Shown here in pieces: positions 24,592 through 34,084 of a DNA stretch of 64,000 bases (position 1 is its first letter; each line of letters begins with the position of its first letter). The position numbers were made by a program, and so were the translations under genes. This DNA is from Cellulomonas fimi (GTDB lineage Bacteria > Actinomycetota > Actinomycetes > Actinomycetales > Cellulomonadaceae). The stretch lies in assembly GCF_028527925.1 (NCBI RefSeq), contig NZ_JAPESW010000020.1, forward strand, positions 1-64,000. The letters are read 5' to 3'. The notes under the pieces are model-generated. The model searched no databases. It was not told the DNA's origin and saw only the letters and a program-made list of their open reading frames with translations.

Positions 24592-25226
24592 CGCGCGTCC
24601 TGCTGACGGGGTTCGAGCCGTTCGACGGCCACCCCGTCAACGCGTCGTGGGACGCGGTCGCCCTCGTGCGGGACGCGTGGGCCGACCCGGACGTCGACCT
24701 CGTCGTCCGCCGCCTGCCGGTGTCGTTCCGCCGCGCCCGGCAGGACCTGCGCTCGGCGATCGCCGAGCTGTCGCCCGACGTGGTCGTGTGCGTCGGCGAG
24801 GCGGGCGGACGCGGTGCGGTCGGCCTCGAGCGCGTGGCCGTCAACGTCATCGACGCACGCATCCCGGACGCCGACGGGTCGGCGCCCGTCGACGTCCCCG
24901 TGATCGCGGGCGCCCCCGCGGCGTTCTTCTCGTCGCTCCCGGTCAAGGCGTGCGCGGCCGCGGTCGCGCAGGAGGGGGTGCCCGTCGAGGTGTCGAACAC
25001 CGCGGGCACGTACGTGTGCAACGCGACGTTCTACGCGCTCGCGCACCTGCTGGAGAGTCGCGACGACGTGCGCGGCGGGTTCGTGCACGTGCCGCGCGAC
25101 CCGCGTGAGGCGGGCGACGGCCCCGGGCTGCCCGTCGAGGACTCGGCGCGGGCGGTCGCGGCGGTCGTCCGGACGGCGGCGCGCGTGCACCACGACGTGC
25201 GTGTCACGGCGGGCGCGGAGGCCTGA
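24588..25226 (+). CDS. pcp: Pyroglutamyl-peptidase I (pyrrolidone-carboxylate peptidase)
   Basis: 212-aa cysteine peptidase (family C15) removing N-terminal pyroglutamate from peptides. The catalytic triad aligns with the family: Glu81 in LERVAVN, Cys144 in GTYVCNATFY and His167 in GGFVHVP. The N-terminus VLLTGFEPFDGHPVNASW is the family hallmark. It starts with GTG overlapping the coaE stop by 4 bp, an unusual operon partner, so co-expression may reflect compaction more than function. It lacks a signal peptide and is cytoplasmic. Confidence 0.92.
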   Translation: MTRVLLTGFEPFDGHPVNASWDAVALVRDAWADPDVDLVVRRLPVSFRRARQDLRSAIAELSPDVVVCVGEAGGRGAVGLERVAVNVIDARIPDADGSAPVDVPVIAGAPAAFFSSLPVKACAAAVAQEGVPVEVSNTAGTYVCNATFYALAHLLESRDDVRGGFVHVPRDPREAGDGPGLPVEDSARAVAAVVRTAARVHHDVRVTAGAEA

Positions 25227-25375
25227 CGGGCGTCCGGGCGCGCCCGTGCGGGTCGGCGTCCCTCCGGTGGCTCCGGCACGCCCGCCGGACGTCGTGATCG
25301 AGCCCGCTCCGCTCCTGTGCAGGACCGCCTGTTCGCCCGTGGAGGAGGGGCCCGGCGCGTGTCGGTGGTGCCCCG

Positions 25376-25381
25376 TACCGT
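25376..25381 (+). promoter_or_regulatory. -10 element for uvrB
   Basis: TACCGT, 6 nt before the uvrB ATG; the spacer GGAGGC itself resembles a ribosome-binding site but is too close to act as one in the normal way. Confidence 0.45.
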
Positions 25382-25387
25382 GGAGGC

Positions 25388-27493
25388 ATGCGTCCCGTCA
25401 CCGAGCTCCAGCGGACCGTCGCGCCCTTCCGCGTGGTGTCCGAGTTCCAGCCGTCGGGCGACCAGCCGGCGGCGATCGCCGACCTCGCCCGGCGCATCAA
25501 CGCGGGGGAGAAGGACGTCGTGCTGCTCGGCGCGACCGGCACCGGCAAGTCCGCGACGACCGCGTGGCTCATCGAGCAGGTGCAGCGGCCCACGCTCGTG
25601 ATGGCCCCGAACAAGACGCTCGCCGCGCAGCTCGCCACCGAGTTCCGCGAGCTCCTGCCCAACAACGCCGTCGAGTACTTCGTGTCCTACTACGACTACT
25701 ACCAGCCCGAGGCGTACATCGCGCAGACGGACACGTACATCGAGAAGGACTCGTCGATCAACGACGAGGTCGAGCGCCTGCGCCACTCGGCGACGAGCTC
25801 GCTGCTGACGCGGCGCGACGTCGTCGTGGTCGCGTCGGTGTCGTGCATCTACGGCCTGGGTACGCCGCAGGAGTACGTCGACCGCATGGTGACGCTCGAG
25901 GTCGGGCAGCAGATCGACCGCGACCAGCTGCTGCGCCAGTTCGTGCAGATGCAGTACACGCGCAACGACCTGGCGTTCACGCGCGGCACGTTCCGCGTGC
26001 GCGGCGACACCGTCGAGATCATCCCGATGTACGAGGAGCTCGCGGTCCGGATCGAGTTCTTCGGTGACGAGATCGAGGCCATCGCGACGCTGCACCCGCT
26101 CACGGGCGACGTCGTGCGCGGCGAGCAGCAGATGATGATCTTCCCGGCGACGCACTACGTCGCCGGACCGGAGCGCATGGAGCGCGCGATCCACGGCATC
26201 GAGCTCGAGCTCGAGGCGCGCCTCGCCGAGCTCGAGAGCCAGAACAAGCTGCTCGAGGCGCAGCGGCTGCGCATGCGCACGACGTACGACATCGAGATGA
26301 TGCGCCAGATCGGCTCGTGCTCGGGCATCGAGAACTACTCGCGCCACATCGACGGCCGCACCGCGGGCTCGGCGCCGAACACGCTGCTCGACTTCTTCCC
26401 CGAGGACTTCCTGCTGGTCATCGACGAGTCGCACGTGACCGTCCCGCAGATCGGCGCGATGTTCGAGGGCGACATGTCGCGCAAGCGGTCGCTCGTCGAG
26501 CACGGCTTCCGCCTGCCGAGCGCGACCGACAACCGCCCGCTGCGGTGGGAGGAGTTCGTCGAGCGCATCGGCCAGACCGTCTACCTGTCGGCGACGCCCG
26601 GCGACTACGAGCTGTCGATGGCCGACGGCGTGGTCGAGCAGATCATCCGTCCGACCGGCCTGGTCGACCCGGAGATCGTCGTCAAGCCGACGAAGGGCCA
26701 GATCGACGACCTGCTCGGCGAGATCCACGACCGCGTCGAGAAGGACGAGCGCGTCCTCGTCACGACGCTCACGAAGAAGATGGCCGAGGACCTCACGGAC
26801 TACTTCCTCGAGAAGGGCGTCCGCGTGCGCTACCTGCACTCGGAGGTCGACACGCTGCGGCGCGTCGAGCTGCTGCGCGAGCTGCGGCTCGGCGAGTACG
26901 ACGTGCTCGTCGGCATCAACCTGCTCCGTGAGGGTCTCGACCTGCCCGAGGTGTCGCTCGTCGCGATCCTCGACGCGGACAAGGAGGGCTTCCTGCGGTC
27001 CGGGAAGTCGCTCATCCAGACGATCGGCCGTGCCGCCCGCAACGTCTCGGGGCAGGTGCACATGTACGCGGACAAGATCACGCCCGCGATGCAGATCGCC
27101 ATCGAGGAGACGAACCGCCGCCGCGAGAAGCAGATCGCCTACAACACGGAGCGCGGCATCGACCCGACGCCGCTGCGCAAGAAGATCGGCGACATCACCG
27201 ACCTGCTCGCGCGCGAGGACGCCGACACGGCCGAGCTGCTCGGTGGCGCGGGACGGCAGGCGAGCCGGGGCAAGGCGCCGGTGCCGGGCTTCGGGTCGAA
27301 GGGCGGCCCGCGCGACGAGCGCACGCGTCTGACCGGCGCCGCGGCGGGTGAGCTGGCGGGGCTCATCCAGGAGCTCACCGACCAGATGCACGCGGCGGCG
27401 GGCGAGCTGCAGTTCGAGCTCGCGGCGCGACTGCGCGACGAGATCTCGGGGCTCAAGAAGGAGCTGCGGCAGATGCAGGCGGCGACCGCCTGA
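25388..27493 (+). CDS. uvrB: Excinuclease ABC subunit B
   Basis: 701-aa damage-verification helicase of nucleotide-excision repair. It has Walker [12 protein letters not shown], the UvrB beta-hairpin region [21 protein letters not shown], Walker B/DEAD-like [10 protein letters not shown], helicase motif [17 protein letters not shown] and QTIGRAARN, and a C-terminal UVR domain ([19 protein letters not shown]) that binds UvrC. The length is slightly above the E. coli protein owing to a Gly-rich insert before the UVR domain. No LexA-like box is visible upstream. uvrA lies 3.7 kb and uvrC 8.4 kb downstream. Confidence 0.97.
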   Translation: MRPVTELQRTVAPFRVVSEFQPSGDQPAAIADLARRINAGEKDVVLLGATGTGKSATTAWLIEQVQRPTLVMAPNKTLAAQLATEFRELLPNNAVEYFVSYYDYYQPEAYIAQTDTYIEKDSSINDEVERLRHSATSSLLTRRDVVVVASVSCIYGLGTPQEYVDRMVTLEVGQQIDRDQLLRQFVQMQYTRNDLAFTRGTFRVRGDTVEIIPMYEELAVRIEFFGDEIEAIATLHPLTGDVVRGEQQMMIFPATHYVAGPERMERAIHGIELELEARLAELESQNKLLEAQRLRMRTTYDIEMMRQIGSCSGIENYSRHIDGRTAGSAPNTLLDFFPEDFLLVIDESHVTVPQIGAMFEGDMSRKRSLVEHGFRLPSATDNRPLRWEEFVERIGQTVYLSATPGDYELSMADGVVEQIIRPTGLVDPEIVVKPTKGQIDDLLGEIHDRVEKDERVLVTTLTKKMAEDLTDYFLEKGVRVRYLHSEVDTLRRVELLRELRLGEYDVLVGINLLREGLDLPEVSLVAILDADKEGFLRSGKSLIQTIGRAARNVSGQVHMYADKITPAMQIAIEETNRRREKQIAYNTERGIDPTPLRKKIGDITDLLAREDADTAELLGGAGRQASRGKAPVPGFGSKGGPRDERTRLTGAAAGELAGLIQELTDQMHAAAGELQFELAARLRDEISGLKKELRQMQAATA

Positions 27494-27541
27494 GCCGGGG
27501 TCGCGGCCGGCGGCGCCACCGGTGCGATCGATGCGTTCGCA

Positions 27542-27557
27542 TGTGACGTGCCGCACA
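27542..27557 (+). promoter_or_regulatory. CRP/GlxR-like operator upstream of the terC transcription unit
   Basis: TGTGACGTGCCGCACA matches 9 of 10 positions of TGTGA-N6-TCACA, with flanking bases extending the dyad to ATGTG...CACAT. It is centred near -57 relative to the start expected from a TACGCT hexamer at 27595-27600, a normal activator position. Confidence 0.5.
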
Positions 27558-27603
27558 TCCCGTGCTGGCTCGTGCCTCCGGGACTTTCGTCACCTACGCT
27601 GGC

Positions 27604-27712
27604 AGCCTGAAGGGGAGTACCCCACGAGCGAGCGTGTCGTCAGCACGGGACCCAGCGGTCCCCGGGACGCTCGGCCCGGACGCCCGGGTGGGGGAGACCT
27701 TCGGTACCCGAC
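27604..27712 (+). promoter_or_regulatory. yybP-ykoY-type (manganese) riboswitch before terC
   Basis: The two hallmark segments of this class are present in order and at the expected distance: GGGGAGTA (27612-27619) and GGGGGAGACCTT (27690-27701). A closing helix can form between CCTGAA (27606-27611) and TTCGG (27700-27704), and GTCGTCAGCACGGGAC between the segments resembles the conserved internal region. The class binds Mn2+ and commonly controls TerC- and MntP-type genes. The ribosome-binding site GGAGG (27727-27731 region) is only about 20 nt downstream, so translational control is possible. Confidence 0.85.
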
Positions 27713-27739
27713 GTCGTTCCCGTACCGGAGGTTGTCCTG

Positions 27740-28744
27740 ATGGACGTTGCTGGCTGGGTGTGGGCCGTCACCGCTGTGGCAGTGGTGGGCCTCATCATCT
27801 TCGACTTCTTCGCGCACGTGCGGACCCCGCACGCCCCCTCCTTCCAGGAGTCCGTGCGCTGGTCCGTGTTCTACATCGCGATCGCGATCCTGTTCGGGAT
27901 CGGCCTCGGCATCGTGTCGGGCTGGGAGTTCGGGTCCGAGTACTTCGCGGGCTACATCACCGAGAAGTCGCTGTCGGTCGACAACCTCTTCGTCTTCCTC
28001 ATCATCATGACGAAGTTCGCGGTGCCCCGTGAGTACCAGCAGAAGGTCCTGCTCGTCGGCGTCGTCATCGCGCTCGTCCTGCGGACCGTCTTCATCCTCG
28101 CCGGCGCCGCCGCGATCGAGCAGTTCTCCTGGGTCTTCTACATCTTCGGCGCGTTCCTCGTGTACACGGCCGTCAAGCTCGCCCGCGAGCACCACGACCC
28201 CGACCACCCGGAGGACGAGAAGGTCGGCGACGGCCTCGCCGTGCGGTGGTTCAAGCGCGTCGTGCCGACGACCGAGGAGTACCACGGCGACCGGCTGAGC
28301 GTCCGGATCGACGGCAAGCGGTTCTTCACGCCCATGCTCGTCGTGATGATCGCGATCGGCTCGACCGACATCCTGTTCGCGCTCGACTCGATCCCCGCGA
28401 TCTACGGCCTCACGCAGGAGCCGTACATCGTGTTCACCGCCAACGCGTTCGCGCTGCTCGGTCTGCGTCAGCTGTACTTCCTCATCGGCGGCCTGCTCGA
28501 GCGGCTCGTCTACCTCTCGCAGGGTCTCGCGGTGATCCTCGGCTTCATCGGCGTGAAGCTCGTGCTCCACGCGCTGCACGTCAACGAGCTGCCCTTCATC
28601 AACGGCGGTGAGCCGGTCGAGTGGGCGCCCGAGATCCCGACCTGGCTCTCGCTCACCGTGATCCTCGGCACGCTCGCCGTCGCGACGGTCGCGAGCCTCG
28701 TCAAGACGCGCAAGGACGCCCGCGCGGCGACGACCGGCGCCTGA
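27740..28744 (+). CDS. TerC/Alx-family integral membrane protein, probable manganese exporter
   Basis: 334-aa TerC-family membrane protein with about nine hydrophobic helices. Family signatures: an acidic residue in helix 1 (IIFDFFAHVR), EKSLSVDNLFVFLIIMTKF, and IGSTDILFALDSIPAI, the last containing the Asp pair thought to coordinate metal. A hydrophilic loop (HHDPDHPEDEKVGDG) separates the halves. The family was named for tellurite resistance, but E. coli Alx and Bacillus homologues act on manganese. The upstream yybP-ykoY riboswitch strongly supports an Mn2+-related role here. ATG 27740 has GGAGG at good spacing. Confidence 0.9.
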   Translation: MDVAGWVWAVTAVAVVGLIIFDFFAHVRTPHAPSFQESVRWSVFYIAIAILFGIGLGIVSGWEFGSEYFAGYITEKSLSVDNLFVFLIIMTKFAVPREYQQKVLLVGVVIALVLRTVFILAGAAAIEQFSWVFYIFGAFLVYTAVKLAREHHDPDHPEDEKVGDGLAVRWFKRVVPTTEEYHGDRLSVRIDGKRFFTPMLVVMIAIGSTDILFALDSIPAIYGLTQEPYIVFTANAFALLGLRQLYFLIGGLLERLVYLSQGLAVILGFIGVKLVLHALHVNELPFINGGEPVEWAPEIPTWLSLTVILGTLAVATVASLVKTRKDARAATTGA

Positions 28745-28750
28745 TCCGCG

Positions 28751-28790
28751 CGGCAGCGCCCCGGTCCCCGCGAGGGCCGGGGCGCTGCCG
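28751..28790. terminator. Terminator between terC and the convergent YciI-like gene
   Basis: A 17-bp stem (28751-28767 with 28774-28790, one wobble) with a 6-nt loop, starting 6 bases after the terC stop; usable from both directions. Confidence 0.8.
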
Positions 28791-28801
28791 TCTCCGCCAG
28801 G

Positions 28802-29089
28802 TCAGGAGGCGCTCCACGGGCCGATGACCACGTCCCACGTGCGGACGGCCGTCGCGGCGACGAGACCCTCTCGCGCGAACGGGTCGGCCGCCAGCAGCGC
28901 GTCCAGAGCGGCGCGGTCGTCGGTCCGGAACACGAGCAGCGCACCAGGGTCGCCCTCGGTGAACGGGCCGGACCCGAGCAGCTGCCCGACGTCGACGAGC
29001 GAACGCAGGTAGTCGCGGTGCTCAGGGCGGACGCGGTCGCGCACGTCGGTGCGCTCGTCGTACGTGTAGGTGACGGCGAAGGTCGGCAT
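28802..29089 (-). CDS. YciI-like protein
   Basis: 95-aa small dimeric alpha-beta protein of the YciI/YCII superfamily. PTFAVTYTYDERTDVRDRVRPEHRDYLRSL contains the conserved R-x-x-H segment, with GPFTEGDPGALLVFRTDD and DPFAREGLV matching the core and the DPF motif. The His and Asp residues have been proposed as catalytic in some members, but most are of unknown function. The ATG start is supported by CAGGAT 6 nt upstream on the minus strand (29096-29101). It is divergent from the acyl-CoA dehydrogenase gene. Confidence 0.82.
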   Translation of the reverse strand: MPTFAVTYTYDERTDVRDRVRPEHRDYLRSLVDVGQLLGSGPFTEGDPGALLVFRTDDRAALDALLAADPFAREGLVAATAVRTWDVVIGPWSAS

Positions 29090-29155
29090 GCGCCCATCCT
29101 GCCCGACGACGCACGCGGGACCGGTCGGCGCCGACGGCGGTGGCAGAGTGGCCGC

Positions 29156-30319
29156 ATGGCCCGCACGCTGCGCACCCACCTCACCGACGACCTGCTCGAC
29201 CGCATCCGCCACCGTGCCCCCGGGCACGACCGGGACAACACGTTCGCGCACGACGACCTCGAGGACCTGCGCGCCGCGGGCTACCTCACGGCGTTCGTGC
29301 CGCAGCGCCTCGGGGGCGCGGGACTCACGCTCGAGGAGGTCGCGCGCGAGCAGGTCCGGCTCGCCGGGGCGGCGCCCGCGACCGCGCTCGCCGTCAACAT
29401 GCACCTCGTCGTCACCGGCCTCGCGGCGCTGCTCGTCGAGCGCGGCGACCGCGCGTTCGAGTTCGTGCTGACGGACGCCGCGGCGGGGGAGGTGTTCGCG
29501 TTCGGCAACTCGGAGGCGGGCAACGACCTCGTCATGTTCGGCTCGCGCACGCGCGCCGAGCGTCAGCCGGACGGCGGCTACCGGTACTTCGGCACGAAGA
29601 TCTTCACGTCGCTGTCGCCGGTGTGGACGCGGCTCGCGACCTTCGGGCTCGACGACGGCGACCCCGACGACCCGCGGCTCGTGCACGGGGTCGTCGCGCG
29701 CGAGGACGGCGGCGCGACCGCGAAGGACGACTGGGACACGCTCGGCATGCGCGCCACGCAGTCCGCCACGACCGTGCTCGACGGGGCGTACGCGCCCGCC
29801 GACCGCGTGTACCGGCGGCTGCCGCCCGGTCCGAGCGGCGACCCGTTCATCTTCGCGCTGTTCGCGGTGTTCGAGGTCCTGCTCGCCGCGGTCTACACCG
29901 GCATCGGGCGCCGCGCGCTCGAGCTCGGCGTGGCCGCGACCCGGCGGCGCACGTCGATGAAGCACGACGGCCGCGCCTACGCGCAGGACCCGGACATCCG
30001 CTGGAAGGTCGCCGACGCCGCGCTCGTGCAGGACGGGGCCGAGCTCCAGCTGTTCGCGCTCGCGCGCGACGTCGACGAGCAGGTCGACCACGGCGCGCGG
30101 TGGTTCGCGCAGCTCGTCGGCCTCAAGGTCCGCGCGACCGAGTCGGCGCGTGCCGTCGTCGACCTCGCGATCCGGGTCTCCGGCGGAGCGTCCTACTCCA
30201 CGGGCAGCGAGCTGGCGCGGCTCTACCGCGACGTGCTCGCGGGGATCTTCCACCCGTCCGACGACGAGTCGGCGCACGCGACCGTCGCGACGTCCGTGCT
30301 CGGGCCGCTGCAGGACTGA
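29156..30319 (+). CDS. Acyl-CoA dehydrogenase family flavoprotein
   Basis: 387-aa FAD-dependent enzyme of the acyl-CoA dehydrogenase fold. The N-terminal helical domain includes GYLTAFVPQRLGGAGLTLEEV; the middle beta domain includes AFGNSEAGNDL and YRYFGTKIFTSLSPVWT; the C-terminal helical bundle ends RVSGGASYSTGSELARLYRDVLAG. The segment near residue 350, where many members carry the catalytic Glu, reads ARLYRDVLAGIFHPSDD and shows no clear equivalent. A DszC/HpaH-like monooxygenase-type function is therefore possible instead of dehydrogenation. The start follows CAGAGT with a 6-nt spacer. No pathway partners are adjacent. Confidence 0.8.
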   Translation: MARTLRTHLTDDLLDRIRHRAPGHDRDNTFAHDDLEDLRAAGYLTAFVPQRLGGAGLTLEEVAREQVRLAGAAPATALAVNMHLVVTGLAALLVERGDRAFEFVLTDAAAGEVFAFGNSEAGNDLVMFGSRTRAERQPDGGYRYFGTKIFTSLSPVWTRLATFGLDDGDPDDPRLVHGVVAREDGGATAKDDWDTLGMRATQSATTVLDGAYAPADRVYRRLPPGPSGDPFIFALFAVFEVLLAAVYTGIGRRALELGVAATRRRTSMKHDGRAYAQDPDIRWKVADAALVQDGAELQLFALARDVDEQVDHGARWFAQLVGLKVRATESARAVVDLAIRVSGGASYSTGSELARLYRDVLAGIFHPSDDESAHATVATSVLGPLQD

Positions 30320-30381
30320 GCCGGCCGCGCGGCGCGCGCGTGGGGACGCGGGACGTCCACCAGGGTGTGGAGGGTCGGACG

Positions 30382-31089
30382 TCACCACCCGCGGGCGCGC
30401 CACGCGTCGAGGTGCGGACGCTCGGCGCCGAGCGTCGTGTCCTTCCCGTGGCCCGGGTACACCCACGTGTCGTCGCCGAGCCGGTCGAAGAGGCGGCTGA
30501 CGACGTCGTCGAGGAGCTGCGCGAACCGTGCGGGGTCGCCGCCCGTGTTCCCGACGCCGCCGGGGAAGAGCGAGTCGCCGGTGAAGACGTGCGCGCGGCC
30601 GGCCACCGCGTCGGGCTCGGCGACGTGCTCGGGCTCCCGGTAGACGAGGGCGACGGAGCCGTCGGTGTGACCGCGGAGCGCGACGACCTCGAGCGTGACG
30701 TGGCCGACGAGGACGAGGTCGCCGTCGCGGAGCCGGCGGTCCACGGGGACGCCGGTCGCGTCCGTGACGGCCGCGGCGTCGTCCGCGCCCGCGGCGACCG
30801 TGGCGCCCGTCACGGCGACCACCGACGCGAGCGCCCGGTGGTGGTCGGGGTGGCGGTGCGTCGTCACGACCGTGTCGAGCCGGGCGGCGCCCGACCCCTC
30901 GCGCACGAGCGCGACCAGCCGGTCCGGCTCGTCGGCGGCGTCGACCAGGAGCTGCGCGTGCTGGCGGCGGCACGTGACCAGGTAGGCGCAGTTGTCCATC
31001 GGGCCGACGCTGACCTTGCGGATCTCGACCTCGTCGAGCACGCGCAGGTCGGCCGGACCTCCCGGGCGCACGTCGCCGGTGTACGTCAT
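30382..31089 (-). CDS. Metallo-beta-lactamase-fold hydrolase (glyoxalase II-like)
   Basis: 235-aa binuclear-metal hydrolase. The HxHxDH motif is THRHPDHH (about residues 87-94), the third His is in [11 protein letters not shown], a bridging Asp in [17 protein letters not shown], and a terminal His in YPGHGKDTT. The layout matches the glyoxalase II/persulfide dioxygenase-like group widespread in actinobacteria. The substrate is probably a thioester, but sequence does not specify it. The ATG has a CACGAT hexamer 6 nt upstream (31096-31101 on the minus strand). It is divergent from uvrA. Confidence 0.85.
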   Translation of the reverse strand: MTYTGDVRPGGPADLRVLDEVEIRKVSVGPMDNCAYLVTCRRQHAQLLVDAADEPDRLVALVREGSGAARLDTVVTTHRHPDHHRALASVVAVTGATVAAGADDAAAVTDATGVPVDRRLRDGDLVLVGHVTLEVVALRGHTDGSVALVYREPEHVAEPDAVAGRAHVFTGDSLFPGGVGNTGGDPARFAQLLDDVVSRLFDRLGDDTWVYPGHGKDTTLGAERPHLDAWRARGW

Positions 31090-31136
31090 GCGCCCATCGT
31101 GCCCGCCGCGGACGCGCCCGCGCCTGTTCGCCGGGG

Positions 31137-31152
31137 TCGAACACGTGTGCGA
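31137..31152 (+). promoter_or_regulatory. LexA-like SOS box at the uvrA promoter
   Basis: TCGAAC-ACGT-GTGCGA matches the actinobacterial SOS consensus TCGAAC-N4-GTTCGA with one mismatch. It overlaps the position of the -35 region for the TAGACT -10 box at 31171, where a repressor would block transcription. uvrA is a known SOS gene, which raises confidence. Confidence 0.68.
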
Positions 31153-31170
31153 CGTGTCGGTGGTCCGACG

Positions 31171-31176
31171 TAGACT
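31171..31176 (+). promoter_or_regulatory. -10 element for leaderless uvrA transcript
   Basis: TAGACT with a 7-nt spacer to the GTG start codon. Confidence 0.55.
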
Positions 31177-31183
31177 GCCCGCC

Positions 31184-34057
31184 GTGAACGATCGTCTGGT
31201 GGTGCAGGGCGCCCGCGAGCACAACCTCCGTAACGTCGACCTCGACCTCCCGCGCGACAAGCTCATCGTGTTCACGGGTCTGTCGGGCTCGGGGAAGTCC
31301 TCGCTCGCGTTCGACACCATCTTCGCGGAGGGGCAGCGACGGTACGTCGAGTCTCTGTCCGCGTACGCGCGCCAGTTCCTCGGCCAGATGGACAAGCCCG
31401 ACGTCGACTTCATCGAGGGCCTGTCGCCCGCGGTGTCGATCGACCAGAAGTCGACCAACCGCAACCCGCGGTCGACCGTCGGCACGATCACCGAGGTCTA
31501 CGACTACCTGCGTCTGCTGTTCGCGCGCGCGGGCACGCAGTACTGCCCCGAGTGCGGCGAGCGCGTGACCGCGCAGACGCCGCAGCAGATCGTCGACCGG
31601 CTGCTCGAGCTGCCCGAGGGCACCCGCTACCAGGTGCTCGCGCCGGTCGTGCGCGGGCGCAAGGGCGAGTACGCCGACCTGTTCAAGGAGCTGCAGGGCA
31701 AGGGCTTCGCGCGGGCGCGTGTCGACGGCGAGGTCGTCCAGCTCACCGAGCCCCCGACGCTCGAGAAGAAGCTCAAGCACGACATCGAGGTCGTCGTGGA
31801 CCGCCTGGTCTCGCGCGAGGGCGTGCAGCGTCGTCTGACGGACTCCGTCGAGACCGCGCTCGGTCTGGCGGGCGGCCTGCTGATCGTCGAGCTCGTCGAC
31901 GCCGACGCCGACGACCCGCACCGCGAGCGACGCTTCTCCGAGCACCGCGCGTGCCCGAACGACCACGTGCTCGCGCTCGACGAGATCGAGCCGCGGACCT
32001 TCTCGTTCAACGCGCCGTACGGCGCGTGCCCCGAGTGCACCGGCATCGGCTCGCGCCTCGAGGTGGACCCCGACCTGATCGTCCCCGACGAGGACCTGTC
32101 GCTCGACGAGGGTGCGGTCGCGCCGTGGGCGCAGATCTCGAGCGAGTACTTCGCCCGCGTGCTGGGCGCGCTCGCGCAGGACATGGGCTTCTCGACGAGC
32201 GTCCCGTGGCGGGCGCTCCCGAAGCGCGCGAAGGACGCGGTGCTGTACGGCCAGAACCACGAGGTGAAGGTCCGCTACAAGAACCGCTGGGGTCGTGAGC
32301 GCTCGTACTCGACGGGGTTCGAGGGCGTCGTCACGTTCCTCGAGCGCCGGCACTCCGAGACCGAGTCGGACTGGAGCAAGGAGAAGTACGAGGCCTTCAT
32401 GCGCGAGGTCCCGTGCCCCGTCTGCAAGGGCGCGCGCCTCAAGCCCGAGGTGCTCGCGGTCCGCGTCGGCGGCAAGTCCATCGCCGAGGTCTGCACCCTC
32501 CCGATCCGCGAGGCTCGGACGTTCCTCGACGGCCTGGAGCTGGGCGAGCGCGAGCGCGCGATCGCCGCCCAGGTGCTCAAGGAGATCCAGGCGCGGCTCG
32601 GCTTCCTGCTCGACGTCGGGCTCGACTACCTGTCCCTGACGCGTCCCGCGGCGACGCTGTCCGGTGGTGAGGCGCAGCGGATCCGCCTGGCGACCCAGAT
32701 CGGCTCAGGGCTCGTCGGCGTGCTCTACGTCCTCGACGAGCCGAGCATCGGCCTGCACCAGCGTGACAACCGGCGGCTCATCGACACCCTGACGCGCCTG
32801 CGGGACCTGGGGAACACGCTCATCGTCGTCGAGCACGACGAGGACACGATCCGCACGGCCGACTGGATCGTCGACATCGGCCCCGGCGCGGGCGAGCACG
32901 GCGGTCGCGTCGTGCACTCCGGCGACTTCGCGGGTCTGCTGAAGGCGAAGGAGTCGGTGACCGGCGCGTACCTCGCGGGCCGTCGGTCGATCCCCATGCC
33001 GGTCGAGCGGCGCAAGGTCGACCGCGACCGCCGGCTCACCGTCGTCGGCGCGCGCGAGCACAACCTGCAGGGCATCGACGTCTCGTTCCCGCTGGGGACG
33101 CTGACCGCCGTGACCGGCGTCTCGGGCTCGGGCAAGTCGACGCTCGTCAACTCGATCCTCTACACGGTGCTCGCGAACGAGCTCAACGGCGCCCGGCAGG
33201 TCGCTGGTCGGCACAAGCGCGTCACCGGGCTCGAGCACCTCGACAAGGTCGTGCACGTCGACCAGGGCCCCATCGGGCGCACCCCGCGGTCCAACCCGGC
33301 GACCTACACCGGCGTGTGGGACCACGTCCGTCGGCTCTTCGCCGAGACGACCGAGGCGAAGGTCCGCGGCTACACGCCCGGCCGGTTCTCCTTCAACGTC
33401 AAGGGCGGCCGCTGCGAGGCGTGCTCGGGCGACGGCACGCTCAAGATCGAGATGAACTTCCTGCCGGACGTCTACGTCCCCTGCGAGGTCTGCCACGGCG
33501 CGCGCTACAACCGCGAGACGCTCGAGGTCCACTTCAAGGGCAAGACCGTCGCGGACGTCCTCGCGATGCCGATCGAGGAGGCCGCGGAGTTCTTCGCCGC
33601 GGTGCCCGCGATCTCCCGGCACCTGCGGACGCTCGTCGACGTGGGTCTGGGCTACGTCCGGCTCGGGCAGCCGGCGCCCACGCTGTCCGGTGGTGAGGCG
33701 CAGCGCGTCAAGCTCGCCGCGGAGCTCCAGCGGCGGTCGACCGGCCGGACGATCTACGTGCTCGACGAGCCGACGACCGGCCTGCACTTCGAGGACATCC
33801 GCAAGCTCCTCGGCGTGCTCCAGTCGCTGGTCGACAAGGGCAACAGCGTCATCGTCATCGAGCACAACCTCGACGTGATCAAGAACGCCGACTGGATCGT
33901 CGACATGGGCCCCGAGGGCGGCAGCGGCGGCGGCACGGTCGTGGCCGAAGGAACCCCGGAGCACGTCGCCGGTGTCGCGGCGAGCCACACCGGGCGGTTC
34001 CTCGCCGAGGTGCTCGAGGCGGAGGTCGACCAGGAGCGCGAGCGCGCGACCGCGTAG
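31184..34057 (+). CDS. uvrA: Excinuclease ABC subunit A
   Basis: 957-aa damage-sensing ATPase. It has two ABC modules: Walker A1 GLSGSGKSS near residue 34 and A2 GVSGSGKST near 645, with signatures [12 protein letters not shown] and [12 protein letters not shown]. Zinc modules include [21 protein letters not shown] and the C-terminal [11 protein letters not shown]...[10 protein letters not shown] pair. GTG 31184 begins the conserved [15 protein letters not shown] and has TAGACT 7 nt upstream; an SOS-like box lies just before it. The gene is solitary and convergent with the OsmC gene. It is full length, with no sign of damage. Confidence 0.97.
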   Translation: MNDRLVVQGAREHNLRNVDLDLPRDKLIVFTGLSGSGKSSLAFDTIFAEGQRRYVESLSAYARQFLGQMDKPDVDFIEGLSPAVSIDQKSTNRNPRSTVGTITEVYDYLRLLFARAGTQYCPECGERVTAQTPQQIVDRLLELPEGTRYQVLAPVVRGRKGEYADLFKELQGKGFARARVDGEVVQLTEPPTLEKKLKHDIEVVVDRLVSREGVQRRLTDSVETALGLAGGLLIVELVDADADDPHRERRFSEHRACPNDHVLALDEIEPRTFSFNAPYGACPECTGIGSRLEVDPDLIVPDEDLSLDEGAVAPWAQISSEYFARVLGALAQDMGFSTSVPWRALPKRAKDAVLYGQNHEVKVRYKNRWGRERSYSTGFEGVVTFLERRHSETESDWSKEKYEAFMREVPCPVCKGARLKPEVLAVRVGGKSIAEVCTLPIREARTFLDGLELGERERAIAAQVLKEIQARLGFLLDVGLDYLSLTRPAATLSGGEAQRIRLATQIGSGLVGVLYVLDEPSIGLHQRDNRRLIDTLTRLRDLGNTLIVVEHDEDTIRTADWIVDIGPGAGEHGGRVVHSGDFAGLLKAKESVTGAYLAGRRSIPMPVERRKVDRDRRLTVVGAREHNLQGIDVSFPLGTLTAVTGVSGSGKSTLVNSILYTVLANELNGARQVAGRHKRVTGLEHLDKVVHVDQGPIGRTPRSNPATYTGVWDHVRRLFAETTEAKVRGYTPGRFSFNVKGGRCEACSGDGTLKIEMNFLPDVYVPCEVCHGARYNRETLEVHFKGKTVADVLAMPIEEAAEFFAAVPAISRHLRTLVDVGLGYVRLGQPAPTLSGGEAQRVKLAAELQRRSTGRTIYVLDEPTTGLHFEDIRKLLGVLQSLVDKGNSVIVIEHNLDVIKNADWIVDMGPEGGSGGGTVVAEGTPEHVAGVAASHTGRFLAEVLEAEVDQERERATA

Positions 34058-34084
34058 TCGGGTGGTGCGCGACGCGCTGCTGGC

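Noticed and set aside
29090-32353. Upstream part of a very long minus-strand frame reaching into uvrA
   Set aside because: Only the last 95 codons (28802-29089) form a real protein; the rest is antisense shadow of the acyl-CoA dehydrogenase and uvrA genes.
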